From: Rugamonas rivuli
GTDB lineage: Bacteria; Pseudomonadota; Gammaproteobacteria; Burkholderiales; Burkholderiaceae_D
Direction of reading: 5' to 3'
DNA length: 64,000 nt
Assembly (NCBI RefSeq): GCF_009380165.1
Contig: NZ_WHUF01000002.1
Location: 372,001 to 436,000 of the forward strand
This document shows positions 35,190 through 45,132 of this stretch, in pieces. The translations under genes and the position numbers were made by a program. Under the pieces are notes generated by a model. That model was given only the letters and a program-made list of their open reading frames with translations, did no database searches and was not told the origin of the DNA. Position 1 is the stretch's first letter; the number at the start of each line of letters is the position of its first letter.

Positions 35190-37285
35190 AACTGATAGCA
35201 GCAAGCTTGCTGGCGCTGGCCGGCGCCGCGCATGGCGCCGCGCCGAATGCCGATGCGTTTAGCGTACCGACGCCGGAGCAGGTGCGCGCCGGCTACCGCT
35301 CGTCGGAGGCCGAACTGTTGGACCGCAACGGCCAGCCGGTGCAGTCGCTGCGCATCGACATGAAAGTACGCCGCCTGCCGTGGGTGGCGCTGGCCGATAT
35401 CTCCCCCAGCCTGCCGGCCGCCGTGCTGCAAGCCGAAGACCAGCGTTTCTACGAACACGGAGGCGTGGACTGGAGCGCGGCCACCAAGGCCGCCTGGGAC
35501 AACCTGTTCCGCAACCGTCCGCGCGGCGCGTCCACCATCACCATGCAGCTGGCTGCGCAGCTGGACCCGCATCTGCAGGCCTCCGCCAAGGGCCGCAGCT
35601 GGGGCCAGAAGTGGGACCAGATCAAGGCCGCCCGCGAGATCGACGCCAGCTGGACCAAGCCGCAGATCATGGAAGCCTATCTGAACTTGGTGTCGTTCCG
35701 AGGCGAGCTGCAAGGCGTGGGCGCGGCGGCGCGGGGCCTGTTCGGCAAGGCGCCGTCGGGATTGAACCTGACCGAATCGATGATCCTGGCCAGCCTGCTG
35801 CGCGGGCCGGGCGCGGCGCCCAAGGTGGTGTGGCAGCGCGCGTGTGCGCTGTCGCGTGAACTCAAGGCGCCTGCTACCTGTAGCGAGATCGAACTGAGGA
35901 CCATGATCGCGATGAGCCGCCCGCTGCTGGCGGCCGATTTGCCTCCCGCGCCGCAGGTAGCGCAGCAGTTGCTGACCAGCGGCGGACAGTCGGTACGCAG
36001 CACGCTCGACGCCGACCTGCAGCGCTACGCACAGGCGGCCTTGCGCCAGCAGCTGATGTCGCTGCGGACGCGCAACGTCAACGACGGCGCGGTGGTGGTA
36101 CTGGATAACGCCAGCGGCGAGATCCTGGCCTATGTCGGCAATGCCGGCACCGGCGAGGTCGATGGCGTGGTGGCGCTGCGGCAGGCCGGGTCCACGCTCA
36201 AGCCTTTTCTGTACGAGCTGGCGCTGGAGCGCAGGCTGATCACGGCCGCGTCGGTGATGGACGATACGGCGATCGACATCTCCACGCCGACCGGCCTGTA
36301 TATCCCGCAGAACTACGACAAGGAATTCAAAGGCCACGTCAGCGTGCGCACCAGTCTCGCCAGCTCGCTCAACGTGCCGGCGGTGCGTACGCTGGTGATG
36401 ACGGGCATGGATCGCTTCTACGAACGCCTGCATGACGTGGGCTTGAACAGCCTGACCGAATCACCGGACTATTACGGCTATTCGCTGGCGCTGGGATCGG
36501 CCGAGGTCACGCTGCTGGAGTTGAGTAACGCCTATCGCACGCTGGCCAACGGCGGCGTGTATGGCCCGGTGACGCTGGCGCCGCGTGGGGCTGCTGCGTC
36601 CACGCGGCGGGTGCTGGACGGCAGGGCGGCCTTCATCATCGGCGACATCCTGTCCGACCGCGCGGCGCGCAGCCTGACTTTCGGCCTGAAGAACGAGCTG
36701 GCCACGACCTTCTGGAGCGCCGTCAAAACCGGCACCAGCAAGGACATGCGCGACAACTGGTGCATGGGTTACACCGACCGGTACACGGTGGGCGTCTGGG
36801 TCGGCAACTTCGATGGACAGTCGATGTGGGATGTTTCCGGCGTCAGCGGCGCGGCGCCGGTGTGGCGCGACGTGATGGATTACCTGCATCGCGGGCAGCC
36901 GGGCAGGGCGCCGCAGGCGCCGGCTGGCGTGGTGCGCCAGCAGATCGTCTACCAGCCGGCGCTGGAATCGGCGCGCGGCGAATGGTTCATCGCCGGCACC
37001 GAAAGCCCTGTCATCGCGCTGGTGCAGGAGACCCAGCGCGCCGCGAAGATTCTCTACCCTGGCGAAGCAAGCATCATCGCCATCGACCCCGACATCCCGG
37101 ACGCCATCCAGCGCGTCTTCTTCCAGGCGCAGGGCGGCAAGGGTCTGTCGTGGCGCCTCGACGGCGCCGATCTAGGCCAGGCCAACACCGACTACGCCTG
37201 GCGCCCCGTCCCCGGCCCACACCAGCTGGCCCTGATCGACGCCAACGCCCAAGTCATCACCACCACCCGCTTCCACGTCCGCTAA
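35186..37285 (+). CDS. pbpC: Penicillin-binding protein 1C
   Basis: 699 residues. Start ATG overlaps the macroglobulin stop (ATGA). Signal peptide (MKLIAASLLALAGAAHG), GT51 transglycosylase with catalytic Glu84 in EDQRFYEHGG and GASTITMQLAAQLDP, then the transpeptidase with S336TLK339, S394LN396 and K514TG, and a C-terminal BiPBP_C domain (~610-699). Peptidoglycan polymerisation and crosslinking; inferred to cooperate with the upstream macroglobulin. Somewhat shorter than the ~770-residue E. coli protein but with all catalytic motifs. Confidence 0.95.
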   Translation: MKLIAASLLALAGAAHGAAPNADAFSVPTPEQVRAGYRSSEAELLDRNGQPVQSLRIDMKVRRLPWVALADISPSLPAAVLQAEDQRFYEHGGVDWSAATKAAWDNLFRNRPRGASTITMQLAAQLDPHLQASAKGRSWGQKWDQIKAAREIDASWTKPQIMEAYLNLVSFRGELQGVGAAARGLFGKAPSGLNLTESMILASLLRGPGAAPKVVWQRACALSRELKAPATCSEIELRTMIAMSRPLLAADLPPAPQVAQQLLTSGGQSVRSTLDADLQRYAQAALRQQLMSLRTRNVNDGAVVVLDNASGEILAYVGNAGTGEVDGVVALRQAGSTLKPFLYELALERRLITAASVMDDTAIDISTPTGLYIPQNYDKEFKGHVSVRTSLASSLNVPAVRTLVMTGMDRFYERLHDVGLNSLTESPDYYGYSLALGSAEVTLLELSNAYRTLANGGVYGPVTLAPRGAAASTRRVLDGRAAFIIGDILSDRAARSLTFGLKNELATTFWSAVKTGTSKDMRDNWCMGYTDRYTVGVWVGNFDGQSMWDVSGVSGAAPVWRDVMDYLHRGQPGRAPQAPAGVVRQQIVYQPALESARGEWFIAGTESPVIALVQETQRAAKILYPGEASIIAIDPDIPDAIQRVFFQAQGGKGLSWRLDGADLGQANTDYAWRPVPGPHQLALIDANAQVITTTRFHVR

Positions 37286-37298
37286 CCCCACCATAAAA

Positions 37299-37321
37299 AA
37301 AGCCGGCGCTAGGCCGGCTTT
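37299..37321. terminator. Bidirectional terminator between pbpC and the BI-1 gene
   Basis: AAAGCCGGC (37299-37307) and GCCGGCTTT (37313-37321) with a 5-nt loop. An A-run (37295-37300) on the left and T's on the right make it usable from both strands for the convergent genes. Confidence 0.85.
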
Positions 37322-37342
37322 CGTTGGTGTTGCTGGTGTCGC

Positions 37343-38023
37343 TTAGTCGCGGTTGCCGCCGAAGATGCCCAGCAGCGACAGCAGGTTGACGAAGATGTTG
37401 TACACGTCCAGGTAGATGTTCAGCGTGGCGCGGATGTAGTTGGTCTCGCCGCCGTTGATGATCTGCTGCACGTCATACAGGATGTAAGCCGAGAAGATCG
37501 CGATCGCTACCACCGAGATCACGATAGCCAGCGCCGGGATGCCCAGGAAGATGTTGGCGATCGAAGCCAGCAGGATCACCACCACGCCCGCGAACAGCCA
37601 GTTGGCCATGCCCGAGAAGTCGCGCTTCGATACCGTGGCGATGGTCGCCAGTACCGCGAACACCGACGCCGTGCCGCCAAACGCGGTCATGATCAGGAAG
37701 CCGCCGTTGGAGAAGCCCAGGATGCGCGACAGCAGAGGCGTCAGCCACAAGCCCATGAAGAAGGTGAAGCCCAGCAGCAGGGCCACGCCCAGGCCGGAAT
37801 CCTTGTTCTTCTCAATGCCCCAGATGAAGCCGAAGGCGATCCCCAGGAACAGCAGCGCCATCAGCCCGCCGCCCAGCGGCAGGTGCAGCGAGACGCCCAG
37901 CACCGCGCCAAAAATGGTCGGTACCATCGACAGCGCCAGCAGCCAGTAGGTGTTGCGCAGCACTTTGTGTTGCACCGACTGGCGGCTTCCCGCCAGGTCG
38001 TAGGTGTTTTGCATGTTGTTCAT
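37343..38023 (-). CDS. Bax inhibitor-1/YccA family membrane protein
   Basis: 226 residues with seven hydrophobic segments (first ~26-48, last ~200-220) and the family's late acidic/polar signature (AYILYDVQQIINGGETNYIRATLNIYLDVYNIFVNLLSLLG). Start confirmed by a strong AAGGAGG site. Homologues (YccA, YbhL) lie in the inner membrane; YccA inhibits FtsH. Notable only because hflK/hflC, which also modulate FtsH, are encoded 11 kb away. Confidence 0.92.
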   Translation of the reverse strand: MNNMQNTYDLAGSRQSVQHKVLRNTYWLLALSMVPTIFGAVLGVSLHLPLGGGLMALLFLGIAFGFIWGIEKNKDSGLGVALLLGFTFFMGLWLTPLLSRILGFSNGGFLIMTAFGGTASVFAVLATIATVSKRDFSGMANWLFAGVVVILLASIANIFLGIPALAIVISVVAIAIFSAYILYDVQQIINGGETNYIRATLNIYLDVYNIFVNLLSLLGIFGGNRD

Positions 38024-38293
38024 AGAGAACCTCCTTCATAGTGATTCGAATACCGCTTGCCAAAAGCATAGCACGCCGGGGTAAAAATGCGCAAAATTGC
38101 CCAGAAAACCTGCTTAAAGATGGCTTAATGCGGTCATATGCCTGATTTTTCCTCGCAAAACAGCTTCCGATGGCCTATCTTGCAAGCTTATCTACTGCCG
38201 TTTCTCGGTATATGGGGTGTTCTATGGTAAAATCAAAGGTTGATTGAGTTATCAATTTTGTTTTAAACCTTTCTTTTTATTGGAGTTTTTTAA

Positions 38294-38701
38294 ATGGCAA
38301 TCGAACGCACCCTGTCGATCATCAAACCAGACGCAGTTGCAAAAAACGTAATCGGCCAAATCTACAGCCGCTTCGAAGGCGCTGGCCTGAAGATCGTTGC
38401 TGCTCAAATGAAGCAACTGTCGCGTGAAGAAGCCGAAGGCTTCTACGCTGCACACAAAGAGCGCGGTTTCTTCAAGGATCTGGTTGACTTCATGGTCTCC
38501 GGTCCAGTCATGATCCAAGCTCTGGAAGGCGAAAACGCAGTCCTGAAAAACCGCGAACTGATGGGCGCTACCGATCCTAAGAAGGCTGACAAAGGCACCA
38601 TCCGCGCCGATTTCGCCGATTCGATCGACGCTAACGCTGTTCACGGTTCCGACGCTGTCGAAGCCGCCCAAGTTGAAATCGCTTACTTCTTCGGTAAGTA
38701 A
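38294..38701 (+). CDS. ndk: Nucleoside diphosphate kinase
   Basis: 135 residues. [12 protein letters not shown] at the start, [15 protein letters not shown], and the active-site histidine in NAVHGSD (His117). Transfers phosphate between NTPs and NDPs. Slightly shorter at the C-terminus than the ~141-residue norm but complete in motifs. GGAG ribosome-binding site 9 nt upstream. First gene of a long co-directional block. Confidence 0.97.
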   Translation: MAIERTLSIIKPDAVAKNVIGQIYSRFEGAGLKIVAAQMKQLSREEAEGFYAAHKERGFFKDLVDFMVSGPVMIQALEGENAVLKNRELMGATDPKKADKGTIRADFADSIDANAVHGSDAVEAAQVEIAYFFGK

Positions 38702-38712
38702 TTTTTAGTAGA

Positions 38713-38742
38713 TCCGTTTCCGCGCCGCGGTGCGGAAACGGA
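38713..38742 (+). other. Hairpin between ndk and rlmN overlapping the rlmN ribosome-binding site
   Basis: TCCGTTTCCGC (38713-38723) and GCGGAAACGGA (38732-38742), a perfect 11-bp stem with an 8-nt loop, ending 4 nt before the ATG at 38747. It is followed by A's and not U's, so it is not a terminator. It would bury the CGGA ribosome-binding sequence. Confidence 0.65.
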
Positions 38743-38746
38743 AAAA

Positions 38747-39946
38747 ATGATTAGTACTGTTTTGAACCAGAATATGAACGCACCTCTGACCAACTTGCTG
38801 GACTTCGATCCCGCGCAACTTATCGCTTATTGCGCCGAGTTGGGAGAGAAGCCGTTCCGCGCCAAGCAACTGCAGCGCTGGATCCACCAATTCGGCGCGT
38901 CGGATTTCGACAGCATGACCGATCTGGCCAAGTCGCTGCGCGACAAACTGAAAACCCGCGCCCACGTTACGGCGCCGGCCATCATCAGCGACCACACGTC
39001 CACCGACGGTACCCGCAAATGGCTGGTCGACGTCGGCAACGGCAACGCGGTCGAAACCGTGTTCATCCCGGAAGAAAACCGCGGCACGCTGTGCATCTCG
39101 ACCCAGGCCGGCTGCGCCGTCAACTGCCGCTTCTGCTCGACCGGCAAGCAGGGCTTCTCGCGCAATCTGTCGGTTGGCGAAATCATCGGCCAGCTGTGGA
39201 TGGCGGAGTTCGAATTGCGCCGCACCAAGGGCATCGAGCCCGGCCCGAAAGGCGAACGCCAGATCACCAACGTGGTCATGATGGGCATGGGCGAGCCGCT
39301 GCTGAACTTCGAGCCGACCGCCACCGCCCTCAAGCTGATGCTGGACGATAACGCCTACGGCCTGTCGCGCCGCCGCGTGACCCTGTCCACCTCCGGCGTG
39401 GTGCCGATGATGGACAAGCTGTCGCAGGAAGTGCCGGTGGCGCTGGCCGTCTCGCTGCACGCGTCGAACGACAAGCTGCGCGACAGCCTGATCCCGCTGA
39501 ACAAAAAATACCCCCTCAAAGAGCTGATGGCCGCCTGCAAGCGCTACCTGGAATTTGCGCCGCGCGACTTCATCACCTTCGAGTACTGCATGCTCGACGG
39601 CGTCAACGACTCCGACGAGAACGCCCGTGAACTGCTGGCCCTGGTCCAGGACCGCGAGTTCGGCGTCAACTGCAAATTCAACCTGATTCCGTTCAATCCC
39701 TTCCCGGAATCGGGCCTGCTGCGCTCGAAGAACCCGCGCATCAAGGCCTTCGCGCAGATCCTGGTCGACGGCGGCATCGTCACCACCATCCGCAAAACGC
39801 GCGGCGACGATATCGACGCCGCCTGCGGCCAGCTGGCCGGCGAAGTCCAGGACCGCACCAAGGTCGCCCAGCGCATGGAGAAGATGGCCGAGTATCAGCA
39901 AAAATTCGGCGCCAACTTCGGCAAGATCGTGGAGATTCGTTCCTGA
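38747..39946 (+). CDS. rlmN: Dual-specificity RNA methyltransferase RlmN
   Basis: 399 residues. Radical-SAM cluster CAVNCRFC (Cys123, Cys127, Cys130), [23 protein letters not shown], and the C-terminal methyl-carrier Cys near IDAACGQL. It methylates A2503 of 23S rRNA and A37 of some tRNAs. Two starts are possible: ATG 38747 with a CGGA site that lies in a hairpin, or ATG 38774 ([12 protein letters not shown]), which matches the usual family N-terminus but has no good site. Confidence 0.95.
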   Translation: MISTVLNQNMNAPLTNLLDFDPAQLIAYCAELGEKPFRAKQLQRWIHQFGASDFDSMTDLAKSLRDKLKTRAHVTAPAIISDHTSTDGTRKWLVDVGNGNAVETVFIPEENRGTLCISTQAGCAVNCRFCSTGKQGFSRNLSVGEIIGQLWMAEFELRRTKGIEPGPKGERQITNVVMMGMGEPLLNFEPTATALKLMLDDNAYGLSRRRVTLSTSGVVPMMDKLSQEVPVALAVSLHASNDKLRDSLIPLNKKYPLKELMAACKRYLEFAPRDFITFEYCMLDGVNDSDENARELLALVQDREFGVNCKFNLIPFNPFPESGLLRSKNPRIKAFAQILVDGGIVTTIRKTRGDDIDAACGQLAGEVQDRTKVAQRMEKMAEYQQKFGANFGKIVEIRS

Positions 39947-40767
39947 TGACCTTCCTGGCGCAGCGGAGCCGGCTCAGTCTCGTCGCCTTGTGCGCGGCAG
40001 GGGCGTTGGCCGGCTGTGCGTCGCCGGGACCGGAACGCGGCAACAGCGGCCAGGCCGAACTGGCCACCGTGTCGGACCAGACTGCGGCCCAGCGCAAGGT
40101 GGAGATCCGCATGCAGCTGGCGGTCGGCTACTACGAACAGGGCCAGTACCCGTTCGCGCTGGACGAAGTCAAGCTGGCGTTGACGGCCGATCCGGCCTAT
40201 GCCGACGCTTACGGCATGCGCGGCCTGATCTACCAGGCGATGGGCGAGTACGGCCTGGCCGAGGATAACTTCGTGCGCGCCCGCAAGCTGGCGCCTGCGA
40301 ACCCGGATCTGGCCAACAATTACGGCTCTTTCCTGTGCCAGGCCGGCCGCGTGGCCGAGGCGCTGCCGCTGTTCGATGCGGCCCTGGGCAACCGGTCCTA
40401 CCGTTCGCCGGCCAACGCCGCGAACAACGCCGGTTCCTGCGCACTGAAGATCAAGGATTACGCCAGCGCGGAGCGTTATCTGCTGCAAGCCTTGCAGTTG
40501 ACGCCCGACCTGCCGGCCACCAACGCCAATCTGGCGCGGGTATATTTTGAAAAGCGCGATTATGTGCGCGCCAATTTCTTCATTACCCGTCTGAACAAGG
40601 TGGCAAAGATGGAGAGCCTGACGGCCGAAGTGCTGTGGCTCGGGATTAAGGTGCAGCATAAAGCGGGCGATACGGGAGCGGAAACCAGCTGGGCGACGCA
40701 ATTGCGCCGCCACCACCCCGGCTCGACCGAGTATGCTGCTTATCAACGTGGGGCGTTTGATGAGTGA
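39946..40767 (+). CDS. pilF: Type IV pilus biogenesis/stability lipoprotein PilF (PilW)
   Basis: 273 residues. Lipobox LAGC at ~24, then TPR repeats (VEIRMQLAVGYYEQGQYPFALDEVKLAL..., AYADAYGMRGLIYQAMGEYGLAEDNFVRARKL..., NAGSCALKIKDYASAERYLLQALQL). The family (PilF/PilW) is an outer-membrane lipoprotein that helps PilQ secretin multimerise. Stop of rlmN and start overlap by 1 nt (TGATG). Sits between rlmN and the rodZ-like gene, the standard order. Confidence 0.93.
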   Translation: MTFLAQRSRLSLVALCAAGALAGCASPGPERGNSGQAELATVSDQTAAQRKVEIRMQLAVGYYEQGQYPFALDEVKLALTADPAYADAYGMRGLIYQAMGEYGLAEDNFVRARKLAPANPDLANNYGSFLCQAGRVAEALPLFDAALGNRSYRSPANAANNAGSCALKIKDYASAERYLLQALQLTPDLPATNANLARVYFEKRDYVRANFFITRLNKVAKMESLTAEVLWLGIKVQHKAGDTGAETSWATQLRRHHPGSTEYAAYQRGAFDE

Positions 40768-40780
40768 GACAGGGATACCA

Positions 40781-41773
40781 ATGAATTCAGAGTGGGCAGA
40801 ACCGCCAAAGGACCAGGGCAGCAGCCTGGCCACGCCCGGAGCACAACTGGCAGCCCAGCGCGAAGCGATGGGGCTGACGGTCGAACAGATTGCCGACCAG
40901 CTGAAGCTGGCCCCGCGCCAGGTCAAGGCGCTGGAAGCGGGCGACTACGCCGCGCTGCCGAATATGGCCGTGGTGCGCGGCTTTGTGCGCGCCTACGCCA
41001 AGGTCGTGAAGATAGACGCCACGCCGCTGGTGGCGATGATCGAAGTGATCTCGCCGACCAGCCACGAGGCTGCGCCGCCGCGCAAGGAAATCGCCGCCAC
41101 CTTCACCGAGTCGCGCTTCCCGTCGATGACGGGACGTTCGCCTGGCCCGGCCGCATGGCTGGTCGGCGTGGCCGTCGTGGTGGTGGTTGCCGCCGCCGGC
41201 GCGTATGCCTACCAGACCGGTTTGATCCCGGCCTCGCTGTTCCAGCGTTCGGACAAGGATGCATCGGCCAGCGCGACCGCCGAAGCGGCCAAGCCGGCCG
41301 ACGTGGCGGTGGCGCCGATCGAGACCACGATCGCCAAGCCAGGCCAGGAAACCGCGCCGTTGCAGTCGCCGAGTGTGCCGCTGATTTCGGTGCCGCCGCC
41401 AGGCGCTCCGGCGGATGCAGCGCCAGCGACGACGCCAGCAACGACGCCAGCCGCTGCGGCGCCTGCGCCAGCACCGGCCGCGCCGGTTGCGCAAGTGTCG
41501 CCGCCAGCGCCCGCACCCGCTCCGGTGGCAGCCAGCGGTAATCAGCTGGTGTTGAAAGTGACGCAGGATTCGTGGGTGGAGATCCGCCGCCCAGGCACGA
41601 CGCCGCTGATTTCGCGGCTGGTGAAAGCCGGCAGCACCGAGACCTTCGATATCAAGGATCCGGCACTGCTGATCGTCGGCAAACCGGGCGGCGTGGAAGC
41701 CACGCTGGGCGGCGCGCCGCTGGCGTTGCCGCCGGTCGCAGGCGGTACGATCTCGCGCGTGAACATCAAATAA
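40781..41773 (+). CDS. RodZ-like helix-turn-helix membrane protein
   Basis: 330 residues from ATG 40781, chosen for AGGGA 6 nt upstream; ATG 40760 (MSETGIP), overlapping pilF by 8 nt, is an alternative. Cytoplasmic XRE-type HTH (~21-90, [34 protein letters not shown]), one transmembrane segment (~125-148, [20 protein letters not shown]), a long Ala/Pro-rich periplasmic linker, and a C-terminal DUF4115 domain. Matches RodZ, which links MreB to the cell-shape machinery. Gene order also fits. Confidence 0.88.
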   Translation: MNSEWAEPPKDQGSSLATPGAQLAAQREAMGLTVEQIADQLKLAPRQVKALEAGDYAALPNMAVVRGFVRAYAKVVKIDATPLVAMIEVISPTSHEAAPPRKEIAATFTESRFPSMTGRSPGPAAWLVGVAVVVVVAAAGAYAYQTGLIPASLFQRSDKDASASATAEAAKPADVAVAPIETTIAKPGQETAPLQSPSVPLISVPPPGAPADAAPATTPATTPAAAAPAPAPAAPVAQVSPPAPAPAPVAASGNQLVLKVTQDSWVEIRRPGTTPLISRLVKAGSTETFDIKDPALLIVGKPGGVEATLGGAPLALPPVAGGTISRVNIK

Positions 41774-41801
41774 GCAAGTTAAAAGTACGAATAGAACGAT
41801 C

Positions 41802-43061
41802 ATGTCTTCAACGCAAACAGCTATCCCTTCGGGACCATTGAATCGCCGCGCCAGCCGCCGCGTGCTGGTGATGCACGGCCAGCGCAAGATCTGGGTGGGC
41901 GGCGACGCCCCCGTGGTGGTGCAGTCGATGACCAACACCGACACCGCCAACGTGATCGAGACCGCGATTCAGATCAAGGAACTGGCGCGCGCCGGTTCGG
42001 AGCTGGTGCGCCTGACGGTGGACCGTCCTGAAGCCGCTGCCGCCGTGCCGTACATCCGCGAACAGCTGGACAAGATGGAGATCGACGTGCCGCTGGTCGG
42101 CGATTTCCACTACAACGGCCACACGCTGCTCAACGATTATCCGGAGTGCGCCAAGGCGCTGTCGAAGTACCGCATCAATCCGGGCAACGTCGGCAAGGGC
42201 GCCAAGCGCGACACGCAGTTTGCGCAGATGATCGAAGTGGCCGCGCGCTACGACAAGCCGGTGCGCATCGGCGTCAACTGGGGCAGCCTGGATCAGGCGC
42301 TGCTGGCCCGCATCATGGATGAAAACGCCGGCCGCGCCGAGCCGTGGTCCGCGCAGGCGGTGATGTACGAGGCGCTGATTACCTCGGCCATCGAGAACGC
42401 CGTGCGCGCCGAAGAACTGGGCCTGGGTCGCGACAAGATCATCCTGTCGTGCAAAGTCTCGGGCGTGCAGGATCTGATCGCCGTGTACCGCGAACTGGCC
42501 AAGCGCTGCGACTATCCGCTGCACCTGGGCCTGACCGAAGCGGGCATGGGCAGCAAGGGCATCGTCGCTTCGACGGCCGCGCTGTCGGTGCTGCTGCAAG
42601 AGGGTATCGGCGACACCATCCGCATCTCGCTGACACCGGAGCCGGGCGGCGACCGCACCAAGGAAGTCGTGGTCGGCCAGGAGATCTTGCAGACCATGGG
42701 CCTGCGCAAATTTACGCCGATGGTGATCGCGTGCCCGGGCTGCGGCCGCACCACCTCGACCACCTTCCAGGAACTGGCCGACAACATCCAGACCTATCTG
42801 CGCGACCAGATGCCGGAGTGGAAAAAGACCTACCCGGGCGTGGAGGCGATGAACGTAGCCGTGATGGGCTGCATCGTCAACGGCCCTGGCGAATCGAAGC
42901 ATGCCAACATCGGCATCAGCCTGCCGGGCACCGGCGAATCGCCGGCCGCGCCGGTGTTCGTCGACGGCGCCAAGTTCGCCACGCTGCGCGGTGATCGCAT
43001 CGTTGAAGAGTTCCAGGAAATCGTACTGAATTACGTGAAAAAGAATTATGTCCAAAACTGA
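41802..43061 (+). CDS. ispG: 4-hydroxy-3-methylbut-2-enyl diphosphate synthase (flavodoxin)
   Basis: 419 residues. TIM-barrel N-terminus ([22 protein letters not shown]) and a C-terminal iron-sulfur site with CPGC (Cys311, Cys314), Cys357 in [10 protein letters not shown] and the ligand/catalytic Glu364. It makes HMBPP in the non-mevalonate isoprenoid pathway. The end overlaps the start of hisS by 14 nt. Confidence 0.97.
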   Translation: MSSTQTAIPSGPLNRRASRRVLVMHGQRKIWVGGDAPVVVQSMTNTDTANVIETAIQIKELARAGSELVRLTVDRPEAAAAVPYIREQLDKMEIDVPLVGDFHYNGHTLLNDYPECAKALSKYRINPGNVGKGAKRDTQFAQMIEVAARYDKPVRIGVNWGSLDQALLARIMDENAGRAEPWSAQAVMYEALITSAIENAVRAEELGLGRDKIILSCKVSGVQDLIAVYRELAKRCDYPLHLGLTEAGMGSKGIVASTAALSVLLQEGIGDTIRISLTPEPGGDRTKEVVVGQEILQTMGLRKFTPMVIACPGCGRTTSTTFQELADNIQTYLRDQMPEWKKTYPGVEAMNVAVMGCIVNGPGESKHANIGISLPGTGESPAAPVFVDGAKFATLRGDRIVEEFQEIVLNYVKKNYVQN

Positions 43062-44391
43062 GAAAATTGTAGCCGTCAAAGGCATGAACGACATTCTGCC
43101 GACCGATTCGCATCTGTGGCAGCTGTTTGAAAATACCGCGCAATCGGTGGTGCAGAGCTATGGCTTCCAGCAGATCCGCACGCCTATCGTGGAAAACACC
43201 GCGCTGTTCGCGCGCGCCATCGGCGCCGTGACCGACATCGTGGAAAAGGAAATGTACTCGTTCGAAGACTCGATGAACGGCGACAAGCTGACCCTGCGTC
43301 CTGAAGGCACGGCCGGCACGGTGCGCGCGGTGATCGAGCATAACCTGGTCTACGAAGGCCCTAAACGCCTGTGGTACACCGGCCCGATGTTCCGCCACGA
43401 GCGTCCGCAGCGCGGCCGCTATCGCCAGTTCTACCAGTTCGGTTGCGAAGCCGTCGGCTTCAACGGTCCTGACGTCGACGCCGAAATGATCATGCTGTGC
43501 CGCCGCCTGTGGGATGACCTGGGCCTGGAAAACATCCGCCTCGAACTGAACTCGATCGGCGATGCCGAAGAGCGCGCGCGCCACCGCGTCGACCTGATCG
43601 CATATCTGGAAAAACACGAAGACCTGCTCGACGCCGAAGCCAAGCGCCGCCTGCACAGCAACCCGCTGCGCATCCTGGACACCAAGAATCCGGCGCTGCA
43701 GGAAATCGTCAACGCCGCGCCGAAGCTGCTGGACTACCTGGGCGAAGAATCGCTGGCCCACTTCAACGGCGTGCGCAAGATCCTCGACCACAACAACATT
43801 CCGTACGTGATCAATCCGCGCCTGGTGCGCGGCCTCGATTACTACAACCGCACCGTGTTCGAATGGGTGACGGACGCACTGGGCTCGCAAGGCACCGTGT
43901 GCGCCGGCGGCCGTTACGATCCGTTGATCGCTTCCTTCGGCGGCAAGCCGACGCCCGCCGTCGGTTTCGCCATGGGCATCGAGCGCCTGCTGGAACTGAT
44001 GAAGGAAGCCGGCGAGCCGGTAGCGCCGGGCCAGTGCGACGTCTACCTGGTGCACCAGGGCGAAGCGGCGCAGCTGCAAGCCTTCGTGCTGGGCGAGCGC
44101 CTGCGCGACGCCGGCCTGGATGTGGTCATGCACGCTTCGACCGCCAACGGCCCTGGCAGCTTCAAGACCCAGATGAAAAAAGCCGATGGCAGCGGCGCCT
44201 CGTTCGCCGTCATCATCGGTGAAGACGAAGTGGCCAACCACACCGCCAGCGTCAAGGCGATGCGCGCGGAAGAGGGCGCGGCGCAGCAGTCGACGGTGCC
44301 GTTCGACGACGTCGTCGATTTCGTCGTCGACCAGATCACCGATAGCGGCGACCATCACCACCACGTGCACGACGAGCATTGCAATCACTAA
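43048..44391 (+). CDS. hisS: Histidyl-tRNA synthetase with His-rich C-terminal tail
   Basis: 447 residues. Class II motifs: [14 protein letters not shown] at the start, motif 2 ([24 protein letters not shown]), the histidine-specific [15 protein letters not shown], and motif 3 ([15 protein letters not shown]). C-terminal anticodon-binding domain. It charges tRNA-His. The protein ends in an unusual tail (433-447) with seven histidines (436-439, 441, 444, 447) and one cysteine, not part of the standard fold. Overlaps ispG by 14 nt. Confidence 0.97.
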   Translation: MSKTEKIVAVKGMNDILPTDSHLWQLFENTAQSVVQSYGFQQIRTPIVENTALFARAIGAVTDIVEKEMYSFEDSMNGDKLTLRPEGTAGTVRAVIEHNLVYEGPKRLWYTGPMFRHERPQRGRYRQFYQFGCEAVGFNGPDVDAEMIMLCRRLWDDLGLENIRLELNSIGDAEERARHRVDLIAYLEKHEDLLDAEAKRRLHSNPLRILDTKNPALQEIVNAAPKLLDYLGEESLAHFNGVRKILDHNNIPYVINPRLVRGLDYYNRTVFEWVTDALGSQGTVCAGGRYDPLIASFGGKPTPAVGFAMGIERLLELMKEAGEPVAPGQCDVYLVHQGEAAQLQAFVLGERLRDAGLDVVMHASTANGPGSFKTQMKKADGSGASFAVIIGEDEVANHTASVKAMRAEEGAAQQSTVPFDDVVDFVVDQITDSGDHHHHVHDEHCNH

Positions 44392-44431
44392 GCTGTACTT
44401 TCAATAACCCATAACTAGCAGACGAACTGAC

Positions 44432-45085
44432 ATGGCATACGATCTCGAAGAACAAGAACAAATTGCGACCCTCAAAGCATGGTGGGACAAGTACGGCAAT
44501 CTGACCTCGTGGGTACTGATCGCCGGCCTGGCCGCGTATTCGGGTTTCACCGGCTGGAACTACTACCAGCGCACCCAGTCCGCACAAGCGTCGGCGCTGT
44601 ACGACGAGCTGCAAGCGGCCGTGGGCACCAAGGACAACGCCAAGGTGCTGCGCGCCGCCGCCGACATGGAAAGCAAATTCGGCAGCACCGCCTACGCCTC
44701 GATGAGCGCGCTGGTCGCGGCCAAGAGCAGCTTCGAAGCGAACGATCTGAAATCGGCCAAGGCCCAGCTGCAATGGGCTGCCGAGCATGGCGGCGACGAA
44801 TTCAAGGCGGTGGCCAAGGTACGCCTGGCCGGCCTGCTGCTGGACGAGAAAGCCTACGATGAAGCGCTGAAAGTGCTGGCTGGTGAAGTGGCGCCGCAGT
44901 TCGCCGGCTCCGTGGCCGACCGCAAGGGCGACATCCTGGTCGCGCAGAACAAGCTGGTGGAAGCCCGCGCCGCCTACCAGGCCGCGCTGGACGCCACCGA
45001 CAAGAAGAACCCTGGCCGTCAGCTGATCCAGCTGAAATTCGAAGCCATCGGCGGCTCCGTGCCTGCCGCCAAGGACGCAGCGTAA
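44432..45085 (+). CDS. yfgM: YfgM-like inner-membrane TPR protein
   Basis: 217 residues. Short cytoplasmic N-terminus (MAYDLEEQEQIATLKAWWDKYGN), one transmembrane helix (~25-42), then periplasmic TPR-like helices (residues ~45-215). This is the YfgM family, an ancillary SecYEG-translocon/periplasmic-chaperone factor. Its position between hisS and bamB is the same as in E. coli. Confidence 0.9.
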   Translation: MAYDLEEQEQIATLKAWWDKYGNLTSWVLIAGLAAYSGFTGWNYYQRTQSAQASALYDELQAAVGTKDNAKVLRAAADMESKFGSTAYASMSALVAAKSSFEANDLKSAKAQLQWAAEHGGDEFKAVAKVRLAGLLLDEKAYDEALKVLAGEVAPQFAGSVADRKGDILVAQNKLVEARAAYQAALDATDKKNPGRQLIQLKFEAIGGSVPAAKDAA

Positions 45086-45091
45086 TTCATC

Positions 45092-45113
45092 GGCGCCGGC
45101 CATCGCCGGCGCC
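45092..45113 (+). other. Intergenic hairpin between yfgM and bamB
   Basis: GGCGCCGGC-CATC-GCCGGCGCC, a perfect 9-bp all-GC stem with a 4-nt loop, 6 nt after the yfgM stop and not followed by U's. Confidence 0.6.
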
Positions 45114-45132
45114 TCCAGATCAAGGTTAAAAA

